Of a DNA stretch of 64,000 nucleotides, positions 1-12,118 are shown piece by piece (position 1 is the first letter of the stretch; each line of letters opens with the position of its first letter). A model generated the notes under the pieces. The model saw only the letters and a program-made list of their open reading frames with translations, ran no database searches and was not told the DNA's origin. The stretch is from Diadophis punctatus similis (Eukaryota > Chordata > Lepidosauria > Squamata > Dipsadidae): the NCBI GenBank assembly GCA_023053685.1, contig JALIGW010000001.1, positions 68,883,740-68,947,739 of the forward strand, read 5' to 3'. The position numbers were made by a program, and so were the translations under genes.

Positions 1-251
1 ATATTTTATACCACATAATAGCATACTTTTTTAAAAAAGAAGGGAAAACATAAGCCCTTTTAAACGGAATCCATTATTTGAAAAGAACTGGAATTTCCAA
101 ACCTTGATTCAAAGCTCCTTGTCTATTTGCTATATACATTTTAAATTGTTCCTTTAGCTTTGACAGAAAAAAATATGTTTAGATTCTGAGATTGAATTCT
201 TTGCTATTAATAACATATCAGGTATTTTGGGAGCTGTTAAAACATCAGGCC
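1..251. other. AT-rich unique flank
   Basis: No coding potential, RNA gene or recognisable repeat seen. The last 8 bases (244-251) are the left copy of the target-site duplication of the next element. Confidence 0.6.
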
Positions 252-529
252 CAGGGGTGGGTTTCACTTACCTTCCCCTACCAGTTCGCATCGCAATGGA
301 AGTGCGTGTTTTGTGCATACGCACTCACTTTGCTCGTGCACGCGCGTGCCCCTCACATCACACAAATGACCCTCTGCGCAATCACAGAGGGTTCTTTGCC
401 AGCCGAGGCAACCAGAGAACCGGTTCGGGTGTGTGAACAGCCGGCCATTGCTGCCAGTTCAGCGAGCGGGTGGAAATTTCCGCCACCAGTACGTGAGAAC
501 CGGTCCGAACCGGCAACAACCCACCACTG
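252..529. mobile_element. Non-autonomous hAT element, CAGGGGTGGG family
   Basis: The 278-bp element begins CAGGGGTGGGTTTC and ends AACCCACCACTG, which are imperfect terminal inverted repeats. A perfect 8-bp target duplication (atcaggcc) lies at 244-251 and 530-537. The interior is GC-rich with CCGGT boxes and alternating CG/TG runs. There is no transposase. An 8-bp duplication with CAG..CTG ends is diagnostic of the hAT superfamily. Open frames crossing it arise from composition and are not genes. Related copies lie at 11175, 20805, 28232, 37302, 45113 and 49340. Confidence 0.85.
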
Positions 530-861
530 ATCAGGCCCATACTGAGATGTCAAAGCATCTTTTACCTGGATATTCTTCCATTTCTCATTGATGATAATGA
601 TTAAAATTTCTGTTTTAACTTATTGAAAAGATTTAAAGCATCATTAAATAGTAATTTATCTAGTTTAATTATACTTTTTTGCCCATTCTTTCCAGTAAAA
701 AAGTTTTATTTTACTGATTTTAAGAGTAAAATTATGCCAGAGAGTTAGATGTTAATGAGTCTGTATCAAAACTAAATCTACAGGTATCACCGAACAGGGC
801 GCAAGTACATGGCTAGCAAAGTTGGAAACACTAAATTAATCTTAATAAAATTTGTACCTAC
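530..861. other. AT-rich unique sequence
   Basis: Apart from the 8-bp duplication at its left edge I see no feature. No frame of useful length. Confidence 0.5.
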
Positions 862-1290
862 TGTAACTACTGCCAAGATTTAAATGGCAGGACTCTGTCC
901 AATCAGTTGGGTTAGCAATATATAAACCAACGATGTATGTTTGTAGGTTTAACTGTGTTGATGTATGTAGCTTTAACTGTATACTATTTCTGATTGGTTG
1001 ATTGTGTTGCAGGTTACCATAAGAGGGAGCTAGAGATCATAGCTTATTCTCTCTGACATGTTTTTCTTTGACATTCTGTTCTCTGTTGTATCTAAGCTGT
1101 ATTTATATCTTGATATCTTTGTTTACTGTGCATGACAAAGACAACTGGTAAGAAGGCTTTGTAATTGGATATTCTTTGGACTGTTATTCTGACTATTACA
1201 TGTATGACCTGGACTGTTTATTGGGTTGTGCTATTTCTTAAAAGTAAACTTTAACTCAAGTTAGTGTATCTGTGTGTGGCTGAATAATTA
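862..1290 (+). promoter_or_regulatory. LTR-like or orphan promoter stretch (CCAAT plus TATA)
   Basis: A CCAAT box (ccaatcag, about 899) is followed about 18 bp later by a TATA-like box (atatataaacc, about 919). A TG-rich, non-coding stretch continues to about 1290. The spacing and the lack of coding sequence resemble the U3-R part of an LTR. A possible left boundary is TGTAAC at 862. I could not pair a convincing CA end or target duplication, so the LTR reading is weak. It could also be chance promoter-like sequence. Confidence 0.25.
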
Positions 1291-2239
1291 TTCATAACTA
1301 CTCTCATAAACGTTTCCATGTGCATATCCTTGTTATTCAAGAGTTACTTTATGCATACCTTAACAGTAAGTACAATAAATTTCCAGTTTAGCCCATACTG
1401 ACATTTTTTTCAAAAAAATGTTCATTCCAATAAAATGTTGGTAATAACAATCTAAGCCCAATGATATTTCTGAAACTCTGGAAGGTTAAAACTGCCATCT
1501 GTCACAGACAAACATAATTTAGAAGAGAGATTCTAGGTGTTTTACCTTTCCAAATACATTGTCTCACATGCCTGGCAATTTGAGTAAAATGTTTTTTGGG
1601 AATAAAAGATAGTACCGGTCTTAAAACATCTACCAGCTTGGAATTATATTCATTTTAATTGATTTTATTGCATCAAATCAAGGCTATCTCATACCCACTA
1701 TCAAAATTCAGTGTGATTTGTTCTGGCACATAATAACATGGACAAGTTCTGAAATTGGTGAAACAAGTTCTTCAGGCCACTAGTGGACCAAAAGTAGACT
1801 AAGGGCCTTTGAACTGGTAAGACAATGCTACTGCCACCAATGTTGATGCCTTACTACTCTGAACTCCAAGTACTAACCATGTTGTGTTTGTTTTAGCTCC
1901 ACTGTCCCCACTGGCACTCCATTATTTTTCAGAAAGAGGGAGAGAGGAAAAAATGTACTAATTTCAACTCTAATGAATGATGACAATTCAGATAATTAAG
2001 GGCCATTATTCCACAAGCAACCTGGAATGTTAGTGAATAATCTTGAACTTCTTCACAAGACCATATCAAGCTTCACACAGTGCTGAAAAGTGCTTACTTT
2101 TGAGCAAGTGTTTGTTTAGCAATTCTACTCCTCCTTTTGCTTAGACATAAACCACTTTGGTTTATATTACTTAGAGTCAGGACTGGCTCAGCAGCAGTAA
2201 ATGGAGAATTCTCCACATTGTGAGGGAGCAGACATCATA
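1291..2239. other. No recognised feature
   Basis: AT-rich sequence on both strands. Only short random frames. No repeat recognised. Confidence 0.5.
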
Positions 2240-2435
2240 TTTATTTATTTTATTTAGTTTGTCAAACATATACAAGATAACAGGTATAAGTATAAACATG
2301 GACATGGACACAGGAAATGAGTATGAATAAATGGGGACAGTAGGACAGGGATGCTAGGCACGCTGGTGCGCTTATGCATGCTCCCTTCCTTACAGACCTC
2401 TTAGGAATGGGGTGAGGTCCACGGTAGATAGTTAG
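2240..2435 (-). mobile_element. CR1-like LINE 3' end, antisense
   Basis: Read on the minus strand, this is the 3' end of a CR1/L3-type LINE. It holds the block with ggcacgctggtgcgcttatgc and cctcttaggaatggggtgagg, then a short 3' UTR and a T(AAA)-rich tail that appears here as atttatttattttattta. The same block occurs at 57857-58355 (antisense) and 60052-60259 (sense), so it is a dispersed family. This copy is 5'-truncated and keeps only the last few codons. DNA from 2436 to 3155 shows nothing I can name. Confidence 0.65.
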
Positions 2436-3155
2436 ATATCCTCCAATGCAGAGGCCATCTTTCCCTTTGCAGGAGCAGCAGACATCCACTTTTACCGCAG
2501 GTGGTAGGTCAACCTCAGCTACACTCTGACAGCCCAAAGGAGCCACACAGTAGTATCTCAAAATGCCCACTAGCAATTTTATGTTACACATAGGGATCTC
2601 CAAGGAAGACATTGGCTGCATGCTTTGGAGATGCATTCTTATCCTTAATAGTGAATATGCAATAATCCTCGTGGCCTAATTTAGGGACAGGAGCAATGTT
2701 CTCTTCACTGAGAATTGTATTGCCATTCTCTAGTGAGAACCATTTAAAACAGAGGTTAAAAAGCACCGATATCTAGGTATGAGATATCAGTATATGTACA
2801 ATGTACAATGGAGGAAAGATAGTGAGATTAATGTGAATTCCACTCTGGAAATTGCTCCTCAAAATCCCTGATGTAGCCAACACTGTGGTCTTACAGGTCT
2901 TTTGTATAGGAACCTTAAGATAATAAATAATAAGCTTGAACACCTTACATCTTTTTTGACTATTCAGTGCTTTAGCATGTGCAAAGTGGCAAAACAGTAC
3001 TTGTGAGCCATTCTAAGAAACTATGCCAAAATATGCCTATGTAATGATTCAATGAATGGATTTTTATAAGAAACAGTCTAGAAACTAATGTCCCCTACTG
3101 ACCAAAAAAATTAAAACTGAAAACATGTTTGGTATTTCAGTAAGACAACATGCTT

Positions 3156-3800
3156 AATCAGAATAGAGCTGGAAGGGACCTTGGAAGTCTTCTAGACCAA
3201 CCCTCTGCTTAAGCAGGAGACCCTACACCATTTCTGACAAATGGCAGTCCAGTCTCTTCTTAAAAACCTCCAGTGATGAAGCATCCACAACTTCTGATGG
3301 CAAGTTATTCCACTGGTTAATTGTTCTCACTGCTAGGAAGTTTCTCCTTAATTCCAGGTTGCTTCTCTCCATGATTGGTTTCCATCCATTGTTTCTTGTC
3401 CTGCCCTCTGGTGCTTTGAAAAATGAGTTGACCCCCCTCCTCTTTGTGGCAGCCTCTCAAATACTGGAATACTACTATCACATTCCCCCCTAGTCCTCCT
3501 TTTCACTGGACTAGCCAAACCCAAATCCTGCAACCATTCTTCATATGTTTTTGTCTCCAGGCAAATCATCGTAGTTGCTCTTCTTTGCACTTTTCCCAAA
3601 GTCTCAACATCTTTTTTTAATGTGGTGACCAAAATTGAATGCAGTAGTCCAGATGTGGCCTTACTAAGGCATTATAAAGCGGTACTAATACTTCACATGA
3701 TTTTGATTCTGTGCCTCTGTTTATGCAACCAAGGATTGCATTGGCTTTTGTGGCTGCTGCTGCTGCTGCACACTGCTGGTGTTTAAGTGATTGTCCAATG
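3156..3800 (-). mobile_element. CR1 LINE, 3' portion, antisense
   Basis: The plus strand starts with the hallmark antisense CR1 end: agagctggaagggacc, then aagtcttctagaccaaccc. Further in comes gaagcatccacaacttctg. This is the pattern of the reverse-transcriptase 3' end and UTR of CR1 elements of birds and reptiles. The minus-strand frame at 3632-3348 includes a stretch resembling the CR1 C-terminal motif (LGKVQRRATTMI). Stops and frameshifts show it is dead. A second copy lies at 24221-24482. CR1 lacks target duplications of fixed length, so the 5' boundary near 3800 is approximate. Confidence 0.75.
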
Positions 3801-5054
3801 CCTGAAGAGCTTCATGATTCCTAGACCTGAGTATTATTTGTAACTATTATCTCAAACATGCAGTGCATACAAGAAGACCAAAGAATATTCTGAGCTAGGA
3901 GAGTTATGTAAGGAAGAGCGGGGAAAACATTTCAAAAGATAGTTGATGCTATCTGGCTATAGGAAGTACAGTATTTGAAAGCTATTTATTCTGTCAAAGG
4001 AGATGTTACAAAGTACTAACTAGAAGATTCTTTTTTTTTCTTTTTTGAACCTGTAAACAATTATAGAAAGAATATGCAATAATTTGCAGAACGAATGTAT
4101 CAAGTAGAGAAAGTGTCAGTTTTTATTCACTTAGAGATTCACTGAAACCTTCAACATGATTAGGATGGCCAGCTTTGGCATATAATTGTCAGTGCTTCCT
4201 CAAGCCAATTCCTGTTTCTTGGTAGTTTCATAAGAGTGGTTTGCAACTACTGCTTCCATGAGTAATTTACAACTTTCAGTCTAGCTTATTGGTGATATCC
4301 CATGCCAGTGCTAAGAAGGTCCACTGAGCCTAAGTTTTTCCAAGCTAAACTAAGGTCTGCTAGGTGCTGCCACCTGCTGTGACCCTATAAATGTGAACAT
4401 GCCTGATGTTGGCACTTAAAATCATATACATCTTTTTGTAATCTTATTTATCCAGTTTTCATTCATTCGCAGCAGTAGAAAGCAGGCTTTTCTTCAATGC
4501 ACTAATCAACTTGAGAGACTATGGGCTATCCTATAAAATGGATGGCTTACAAATTAGCTGTACAAAATAAAGTTCAGTAGCACAGTAACAATTTCAGACT
4601 TGTCAGGGTAATAAAAAAATAGTATTCTGATTAACATTGTGAGTTAATGTTCAGGCTGGAATAAGGCCCTGGAGATGTCCAGTAATTATGAAAGTTCAGC
4701 CTATCGTTACTGAGAGCATGAAAAGTGCAGCAGTCAGTCATCCAAAGGGTAGGATAAAGAGAAACAACTGAACATCTGATACACAAAGGACAGGCAGAAA
4801 GTTAATGAGGTTTGGCTAGTGTCATCCATTATGTAAAGTTCATAAGATAATGAGAGAAGTCAAAATAGGAGGGTCATTTAAAAAAAAAGACGAAGGGGTG
4901 TTGATGTTGTTCAGCTGCCAAGAGTTTGGGGCTATCTGATGCTATGGTTGTGGGGGGAAAGAGTTTACACCTCTTCCCAAATTATAGATCTGGATGGCAT
5001 TAGAAGAAGGGAGAAAAGCACCCACGATTCATTTTAAGCTGCACAACAAATGCA
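3801..5054. other. No recognised feature
   Basis: AT-rich sequence with short homopolymers and no coding frame or repeat that I can identify. Confidence 0.5.
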
Positions 5055-5398
5055 ATAAGCCGCCTGGTGGGCCCTAGGGGGAGAGCCTTCTCTGTGGCAG
5101 GCCCCGCGCTCTGGAACCAACTTCCCCCAGAGACCCGAACTATCCCCACTCTGCTGGCCTTCTGAAAAGCTGTCAAGACATGGCTTTTCCTGCAGGCTGG
5201 GGGTAGAGCCTAAACCACTCAAGCTCACCCCAAGTATGTATGGTTATTGAATGGGTATTGGATGATTTTAAATATTGTGTTTTTTAATTTTTATATATCT
5301 CGTTTTAATGTGTTATTTATAAATTGGTGTCCTGTTTTTTTTTCTGTTGTACGCCGCCCTGAGTCCTTCGGGAGTTGGGCGGCATATAAGAACACCAT
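5055..5398 (+). mobile_element. L2/CR1-superclade LINE, 3' end
   Basis: The segment encodes a relic of the LINE C-terminus. The plus-strand reading contains RAFSVAGPALWNQLPPETR, a motif shared by L2-like and CR1-like vertebrate LINEs. A 3' UTR follows, then the structured end gccgccctgagtccttcggg..gggcggcatataag. This terminal stem-like block precedes the microsatellite tail. The same end type occurs at 22325-22645 and 47218-47277. The copy is 5'-truncated, as usual for target-primed insertion, and its coding part holds stops. Confidence 0.7.
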
Positions 5399-6144
<746 letters not shown>

Positions 6145-6152
6145 TCCACAAT

Positions 6153-6371
6153 CAGGGGTGAAATCCAGCAGGTTCTGACAGGTTCTGGAGAACCGGTGGC
6201 GGAAATTTTGAGTAGTTCGGAGAACCGGCAAATACCACTTCTGGCTGGCCCCAGAGAGGGGTGGGAATGGAAATTTTGCAGTATCCTTCCCCTGCCACGC
6301 CCACCAAGCCATGCCCACCAAGCCATGCCACGCCCACAGAACCGGTAGTAAAAAAAATGGATTTCACCACT
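6153..6371 (+). mobile_element. Non-autonomous hAT element, CAGGGGTGAAATCC family
   Basis: The ends CAGGGGTGAAATCC and GGATTTCACCACT are inverted repeats. The flanks tccacaat (6145-6152) and tccacaaa (6372-6379) match at 7 of 8 positions, as expected for an aged hAT target duplication. Internal hallmarks are paired ggagaaccgg boxes and a tandem ccaccaagccatgcc motif. There is no transposase. Sister copies lie at 30596, 36019 and, reversed, 39671. Confidence 0.85.
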
Positions 6372-6379
6372 TCCACAAA

Positions 6380-7323
6380 CATGGACAAGGGCAAGGAACT
6401 GTGCCCTCAAACTGCAGAATATCAGAAGAGGATCAGATTGTCTGTATCAGATAGAAAGGATCTTCCAATTTGTCTTCAATTAACAGGGTGGGGTGGGTTT
6501 TTTTTTCCAATTATTCTACCTTTTACATAGGTAGGATCTACAGAAAATTTAAAATTTATTTTTCCCTCTTCTTAGAAGAGGATCACTTTAGTTATCCACA
6601 GATATTATGTGGGGAGAAAAATGTAATGAATACAGGGAATTTTTTTCCCTACCTATTTTGCCCCAATTAGCTTATTTCTATCTTTGATTTACAAAGCTGC
6701 AAATGAGAATGCAGTCAGATTAGCTAGCACAGAAATAGATAGAAGGAAAGAAGATATAAAAATGGGAAAATGCATGAACTCACCCACTAAATCCCAGTTT
6801 ACACAGCAACCTTCTTCATCTTTATATATTCAGCACAAAGATTTAAATGTGGTTCAAGGTCTCACCTAAATGAGGATTTCAAAATGTTAGTGATCCAAAT
6901 GTTCTTGAGATGCTCCATTTTTCCTTTCCAGGGGAGATAAGGTAATGGAACAACTGCTATGACAAGATTGGAGCAGGGGGGAGAAGAACTTTAAAAAATT
7001 AAGTTAAGCCAGGATGATAGTGAAATAAAAGCCTCATTTGGAAGTTTCTTGGAAACCTGTTAAACCTTAATTCACTTGCAAATCCTCATCCTCATCATCT
7101 AATTAATTAATTACATTTGTATGCCACTAAATCATTCTGACTGTTGGCCTTCATCAAGATAACATGTAAATAAAACACTTTTGATGAGAAAACAATTATG
7201 AGAAAACATCTGCAATTTAAAAAAAAAATAACTAATTGAATTTGGCCTACAATCCCAATGCCACTAAAAACCCACAACTCATTATATGAAAACAATAATA
7301 AAAATGTATATCTACACACACAA

Positions 7324-7324
<1 letters not shown>
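6380..7324. other. No recognised feature
   Basis: AT-rich, non-coding. Short frames only. Confidence 0.5.

Positions 7325-7358
<34 letters not shown>
7325..7358. repeat. (CA)n microsatellite
   Basis: About 17 perfect CA units, preceded by a shorter interrupted CA run. The CVCVCV-type frames on the minus strand come from it. Confidence 0.95.
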
Positions 7359-7360
<2 letters not shown>

Positions 7361-7439
7361 AAGACAACTCACACAAGAGGCCATCAAGTGCAGCAAATGC
7401 CAAGGTGATGCACTGTCTCTACTGTAGTTCTGCATAGGC

Positions 7440-8490
7440 TTGAACCCCCTCAATCAGATAATCACAAGAACTGGATAAGGATACAGGTTCAAGGATGGAG
7501 CTATTGTTAGCCACCTCCTCTGCATGCATGACATCAAGCTGTATTCTAAGAGGAAACGATACAGTGACCTGCTAATCCACTTGATACAGATCTACAGTGA
7601 AGATATTGGGGTATCATTCAGACAGGAGAAGTGGCCATATGGTGATCAAAAGAGGGAAGGTAATTAAGACTGAATGTTAGTACTACCAATGGGCAACATA
7701 GCAGACATACAGACCAGCTACAAGTACCTTAGTATCCCACAGTCATATCGGAACCATAATGAGGAGATAAGGAAGACAGTAATATTCAAGTGCCATTTGA
7801 AAAGGATAATACAGCCACTTGAAGATATGGGAATAAATGGGAAGGACAAGATCCATGTCATCAATATGTACACCCTGCCAGTTATCAGATATACTGCCAG
7901 TATAATATGCTGGGCAAAGAAGGGCATGGAAGGCTCTCACAATTATTGTCTTTGTTTTGAAGAAATGAACCACAGATTGGGAAGCAGGGAGTGTCTGTTA
8001 TTTCAAAGCAAGTGTCACGGTTCCAAGTAATAGACCTATAGCAAGCAAAACACTGAGGCAGATGGATTCCTGAAAGAATAGCTTTATTGGATATATCATA
8101 TTGGCACAGATCTGGTGAAAACCGACTCTGAAGGTTCCCGTGGTTTTCACCTAATTAAAAGTAAAAGTTTTCCCCCAACCCCAAACAATCAGTCACATGG
8201 TCCAATCAAGACTCTGTCTGGTTGCCTGGTGACCTCACTCCTCCTTCTTCGGGCCAGGTGTGAGAATGTCCTTGGTTCCCAAGAGAAAGTATATTATTTT
8301 GGATACAAAACCCAAGCTATCTCTAATCCCCCCTCCCTATCCCTCAGCTCCATTGTGGCAACACTGAAGTTCCAAGATGGCTTCAGTCAGGTCAGATTCA
8401 GGGTTGACAGCAAGAAAGAAATGAGGATCACCCACTTCTTCTGCTGCTGGAATCATTGAAACTTATGGAGAACTATACAAAGATGATGAA
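7440..8490 (+). pseudogene. R4/Dong-like LINE reverse-transcriptase remnant, split by an LTR
   Basis: The plus strand encodes a decayed reverse transcriptase and the region after it. In one frame I read DGAIVSHLLCMHDIKLYSK, where CMHD sits where the active-site YMDD box belongs, so the catalytic motif is lost. Next comes GNIADIQTSYKYLSIPQS, then NGKDKIHVINMYTLPVIRY, a block order I associate with the R4/Dong and related restriction-endonuclease-type LINEs of fish and reptiles. Frameshifts and stops occur near 7650. The frame continues across the LTR insertion: LLFQSK before 8012 joins KEMR after 8414. Clade assignment is from memory of the motif order. An R2-like relative is the alternative. 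Confidence 0.6.
8013..8409 (-). mobile_element. Solo LTR of an endogenous retroelement
   Basis: This 397-bp segment starts TGTCACGG and ends GGTTGACA on the plus strand, giving TG..CA ends with the short inverted repeat TGTCA. It is flanked by a perfect 5-bp duplication, gcaag, at 8008-8012 and 8410-8414. On the minus strand a polyadenylation signal (AATAAAG, near 8085) sits about 70 bp before the 3' end, as in R-U5. No internal region is present, so it is the product of recombination between two LTRs. It interrupts the R4-like reading frame and is therefore younger. A 5-bp duplication fits ERV or Gypsy families. Confidence 0.75.
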
Positions 8491-9493
8491 AATACACCAG
8501 GATAGTGAGCTTGTGCTACCCTTCCTTCAGTAATTTCAATGTCATGGGAGGTCACCCTAAGAAATTAACAGGTACTTAAGGGTCTGGACAATACTAAGAT
8601 TTAACAGTGGGGTGACAAACCAGTAGCCAAAGGCAAAACAGTGGAGCTAAAGAACAGGTTTGTTCATATTCCTCAAGTAAGAAAAGTACAGTGACAAGAA
8701 ATAATAAGAGCACAATTAACTAATATTGATCACATCAGAAGCCATGAAATGACTTCCTTCCAAGTACAAACCTGAGTAAGGTGTATCTAACATATTTAAT
8801 AGGGCCCATATTAAAAAAAGATTCATTTTTCAGTTGAATCTTAAACATGGCTAATTACCCTGCATCTGATTTATGAGTAGTTGGCATTTATCCTCTTTAG
8901 CACTGGTACACCTCTCACCAATTTAGAAGAAATATCTTTGCTGCACTTATACACACATAAGCATCCCAGTCTTATATACCTTATCAGCAGGCTCACTCCT
9001 AAATTTGCCGCTGTGAAGATAGCAATGCTTAGCATTTCAAGAGCTTAAAAGCACTTTACAAACAATAGTGTTGGTGGAGTGCTTGAATCACTTGAAATGT
9101 GCGGTTATCCATTTGTTGAAGTAATCTTTACAAACATCCTGTAAAGAAGAATAGTATTATTCTTTCTCTACGGCATTGATAATAATGTTTACCTAGTGAG
9201 TTGTACACTACTGTGGCTTTTCCTATCTTCCCCCTCTTGCTTTCATCATTCCTGACATATAAATGTTGGCTACAGTATCCAAGATTTGGTTATTTCCTTA
9301 AGACTCTTGCCAAAGTTTATTTTTATTTTTTAGAGGGGCATTGGACACAAACCATGAGTGTTGTGCAGCCATTCAATAGAGTTCCTAAAACAACATGGTT
9401 ACATTCACTCAAGTCCTTTTGCCATAATTTTATGTTAGTATAATGCCATTTTATACAACAAATCATACATTTTATGTCAGTGTCTAGGCAATA
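8491..9493. other. No recognised feature
   Basis: AT-rich DNA without coding sequence or a named repeat. Confidence 0.5.
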
Positions 9494-9729
9494 AGAGCTG
9501 AGGTGGCGCAGTGGTTAAAGTGCAGCACTGCAGGCTACTTTAGCTGACTGCTAGTTCAGCTGTTCAAATCTCACCGGCTCAAGGTTGACTCAGCCTTCCA
9601 TCCTTCTGAGGTCGGTAAAAGGAGGACCCAGATTGTTGGGGGCAATATGCTGAACTCTGTAAACCGCTTAGAGAGGGCTGTAAAGCACTATGAAGCGGTA
9701 TATAAGTCTAAGTGCTATTGCTATTGCTA
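9494..9729 (+). mobile_element. Squamate tRNA-derived SINE
   Basis: The 5' part is tRNA-like: ggtggcgcagtggttaaa resembles a pol III A box and gttcaaatctc a B box. The body ttgactcagccttccatcc follows, and the 3' end aagcggtatataagtc resembles L2/CR1 LINE tails. The element ends in (gctatt)n. The same SINE occurs at 29438, 49806, 57832/58356 and 61798, all reversed. The shared LINE-like tail suggests mobilisation by an L2-type LINE. Confidence 0.85.
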
Positions 9730-9740
9730 ATAATATTACA

Positions 9741-9972
9741 ATGTTTCCCCGAAAATAAGACCCAACCGGGGAAAAAAAGCCCTAGCATGATTTTTCAGGA
9801 TGTTTGTAATATAAGCCCTATCTCAAATATAAGCCAGTTAAGATCGTCAATCAGATGGATGGATTTAGTACTGTATTTCCCTGAAAATCACACCTAACCA
9901 GAAAATAAGCCCTAATGCATCATTTGGAGCAAAAATTAATATAAGATCAGGTCTTATTTGGGGGGAAACATG
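9741..9972. mobile_element. Inverted-repeat element with CCCCGAAAATAAG ends
   Basis: The left end tgtttccccgaaaataagac is the inverse, with few mismatches, of the right end gtcttatttggggggaaaca. The inner part repeats gaaaataagccct-type boxes, and a second internal start (actgtatttccctgaaaa, about 9870) suggests two partly overlapping copies. No transposase and no clear target duplication. Superfamily unknown. Confidence 0.55.
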
Positions 9973-11166
9973 GGTAGCAGCTATTAATACCGTATATGTT
10001 AACCCATTGGTAAATAGATACGGTTTACATTTTGTTTTGGGAAAGTGGTTTAGCGATAGAATTATTCACAGTACTAATCAATATCAACATATTGCCCTTT
10101 ATTTGAAATCAAGCAATCTGTTTACTCCTACAAAGCCACCATCAAAATTAAATTAGGCGGGAAAGGATCTATAGATTCAGACTGCTAGAAATTGCACCAA
10201 ACTGAAAAGGCCCTGGTTCCCTATATTTGAGATAAATGCTATATTTCCATTAATAATTGCAATTCATTCAAAGGTGTACCCATATTCATTTTCTGTCAGG
10301 TGAAAGAAACCAACATGAAATTGACTTAGAATGAAGGGATTGATCAATAGATCTGCAACATAAGACATATCAACATACCATAGGGGTGGGGACGTCACCA
10401 AACATGAGATATTTGGTGTTATTTTATTAGGAATCCTCACAAGGTATATCAAAGAGGGAAACAATCCAAAATGTGAGGTTTCAGACTTAAAAGTAACTCC
10501 AAATTAATGTAGTCTCTGGCAAAAGTTTAGAGGAGATGCCAAATCTCATGGCCATAATTGACCAGTTGTGTGATAAAGTTATCATTGTACTGTTCACATA
10601 GTCAAGAAGTAATGACCATGATCCTTCTATGTGATTTCCTTATTTTATTTATGCCCTTCTAATGTTGATGTTCTGATGTTCTGCTTTGGGCTATTAAGGA
10701 CAATTAAAATTGACTGCAAAATACATTAATGTAATATAACAGATTCATAACTGTGAAGTCCTCCCAGATAATTGGATTTGGGATGTATCCTGTGGCTTAT
10801 TTAGCAGACTGGCTAATTTGGCTCTACAGAGGATACTGACAATGTTCTTATAAGAGAGGTGCATGAGTTTGGATAATGAACTAGAAACAGAGCCTGAAGA
10901 CAACCTAGATTAAAAAAACTCTGTTGTTTGTGACTTTGAGAGCCTAGCTGTTTTCTATTTTTAAAAAACACACTAAAATGCTTCTCCGTGTGCTTTACTG
11001 ACATTTAGTTTTAGCTTCTGCTCTCATCCCATTGTTGCTCAGGGCCATGAGTCACATTGTGGGGTACAGAAAAGGTGCTGTCCTTAAACTTCCTAAATGA
11101 TCCAAGCAACTAGAAATAATAGATGAAATTTTAAAATGTTAAAAGGTGGGACAAGAATGTATTAAC
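9973..11166. other. No recognised feature
   Basis: AT-rich, non-coding, no named repeat. Confidence 0.5.
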
Positions 11167-11174
11167 ACTGGAAT

Positions 11175-11520
11175 CAGGGGTGGGTTCCAACTTACCTCGC
11201 TGCCGGTTCGCTCCCTCCTGCGCTGCGTGGGCGTGCCTTGTGGGCGTGTATGCGTGTGCGTGCATAGTAACAAAAATTCCAAATTTTTTAAGCCAAAAAA
11301 AAAGATGGCAACCACATGCACAGTGCCAGAACTCAGCTTCTGCGCATGCTCAGAAGGAAAAAAAATTTAATGAAAAAAAATTGAAAAAAATTCAAGAAAA
11401 AGATGGTGGCGCCCACGGACCGGCACCGACCGATCCGGTTCAGTGACATCATCATGACATCACCAGTGGGTCACTACTAGTTCAGTTGAACCAGTCCGAA
11501 CCGGGAGGAACCCACCCCTG
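11175..11520. mobile_element. Non-autonomous hAT element, CAGGGGTGGG family
   Basis: Ends CAGGGGTGGGTTCC and GGAACCCACCCCTG are perfect inverted repeats over 14 bp. The 8-bp target duplication actggaat (11167-11174 and 11521-11528) is perfect. The interior has cgcatgctcag-type boxes, an A-rich middle and a doubled TGACATCA-like motif near 11440-11465. Terminal repeats and duplication are both well preserved, so this is among the younger copies. No coding capacity. Confidence 0.9.
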
Positions 11521-11887
11521 ACTGGAATAAGGATAAAGTAAAAAACTGAACATTGAAGGGAAGTAAAAGCATAAGAAAAAAGAGAGAGATTTTGGTGCAG
11601 TGGTTAAGGCATTAGGATAGGGGTCTATGATAACTCACAGGGCCAACTCGCCATGGCCCATTCCCCACAGCCAACTCATTGCAGCTACAGTAATTTGCTG
11701 TGGCCAACTCACCTCGGGACAACTCACCGCGGGACAAGAGTTACATTAATATCGAAGAAATAGTGGAATAGAATCATGGAAAAAGAATTCCAAAGAAGGA
11801 ACAAAATGAAAAGTGAACAACAAAAATTAAAATATTTTTAAAATTATTTTACCTAAATAAACTGAATTGTTGAATTCAACAGCAAGT

Positions 11888-11921
11888 TGTGGTGGTGGTG
11901 GTGGTGGTGGTGGTGGTGGTG
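11888..11921. repeat. (GGT)n microsatellite
   Basis: About eleven GTG/GGT units inside the insertion at 11621-12188. Confidence 0.9.
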
Positions 11922-11924
11922 TCA

Positions 11925-12032
11925 AGTGCCTACTGTCCCTGTCTTACTGTCCTATTGTCCTCATTTATCTGTACTACTTTGCTTATGTTATGTTTATACA
12001 AACACCTACTATCTTGTACATGTTTGACAAAA

Positions 12033-12111
<79 letters not shown>

Positions 12112-12118
12112 AAAATAA
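11925..12118 (+). mobile_element. CR1-like LINE 3' end with (AAAT)n tail
   Basis: The sequence from gcctactgtccctgtc to tcttgtacatgtttgacaaa is the sense form of the 3' UTR seen at 2240, 57857 and 60052. It continues directly into about 22 AAAT units (12028-12118). Heavily 5'-truncated, without coding sequence. Confidence 0.65.

Noticed and set aside
9494..9580. tRNA gene candidate
   Set aside because: The A and B boxes belong to a SINE head. The sequence cannot fold into a tRNA cloverleaf with a CCA-compatible acceptor stem, and the same head recurs in every SINE copy.
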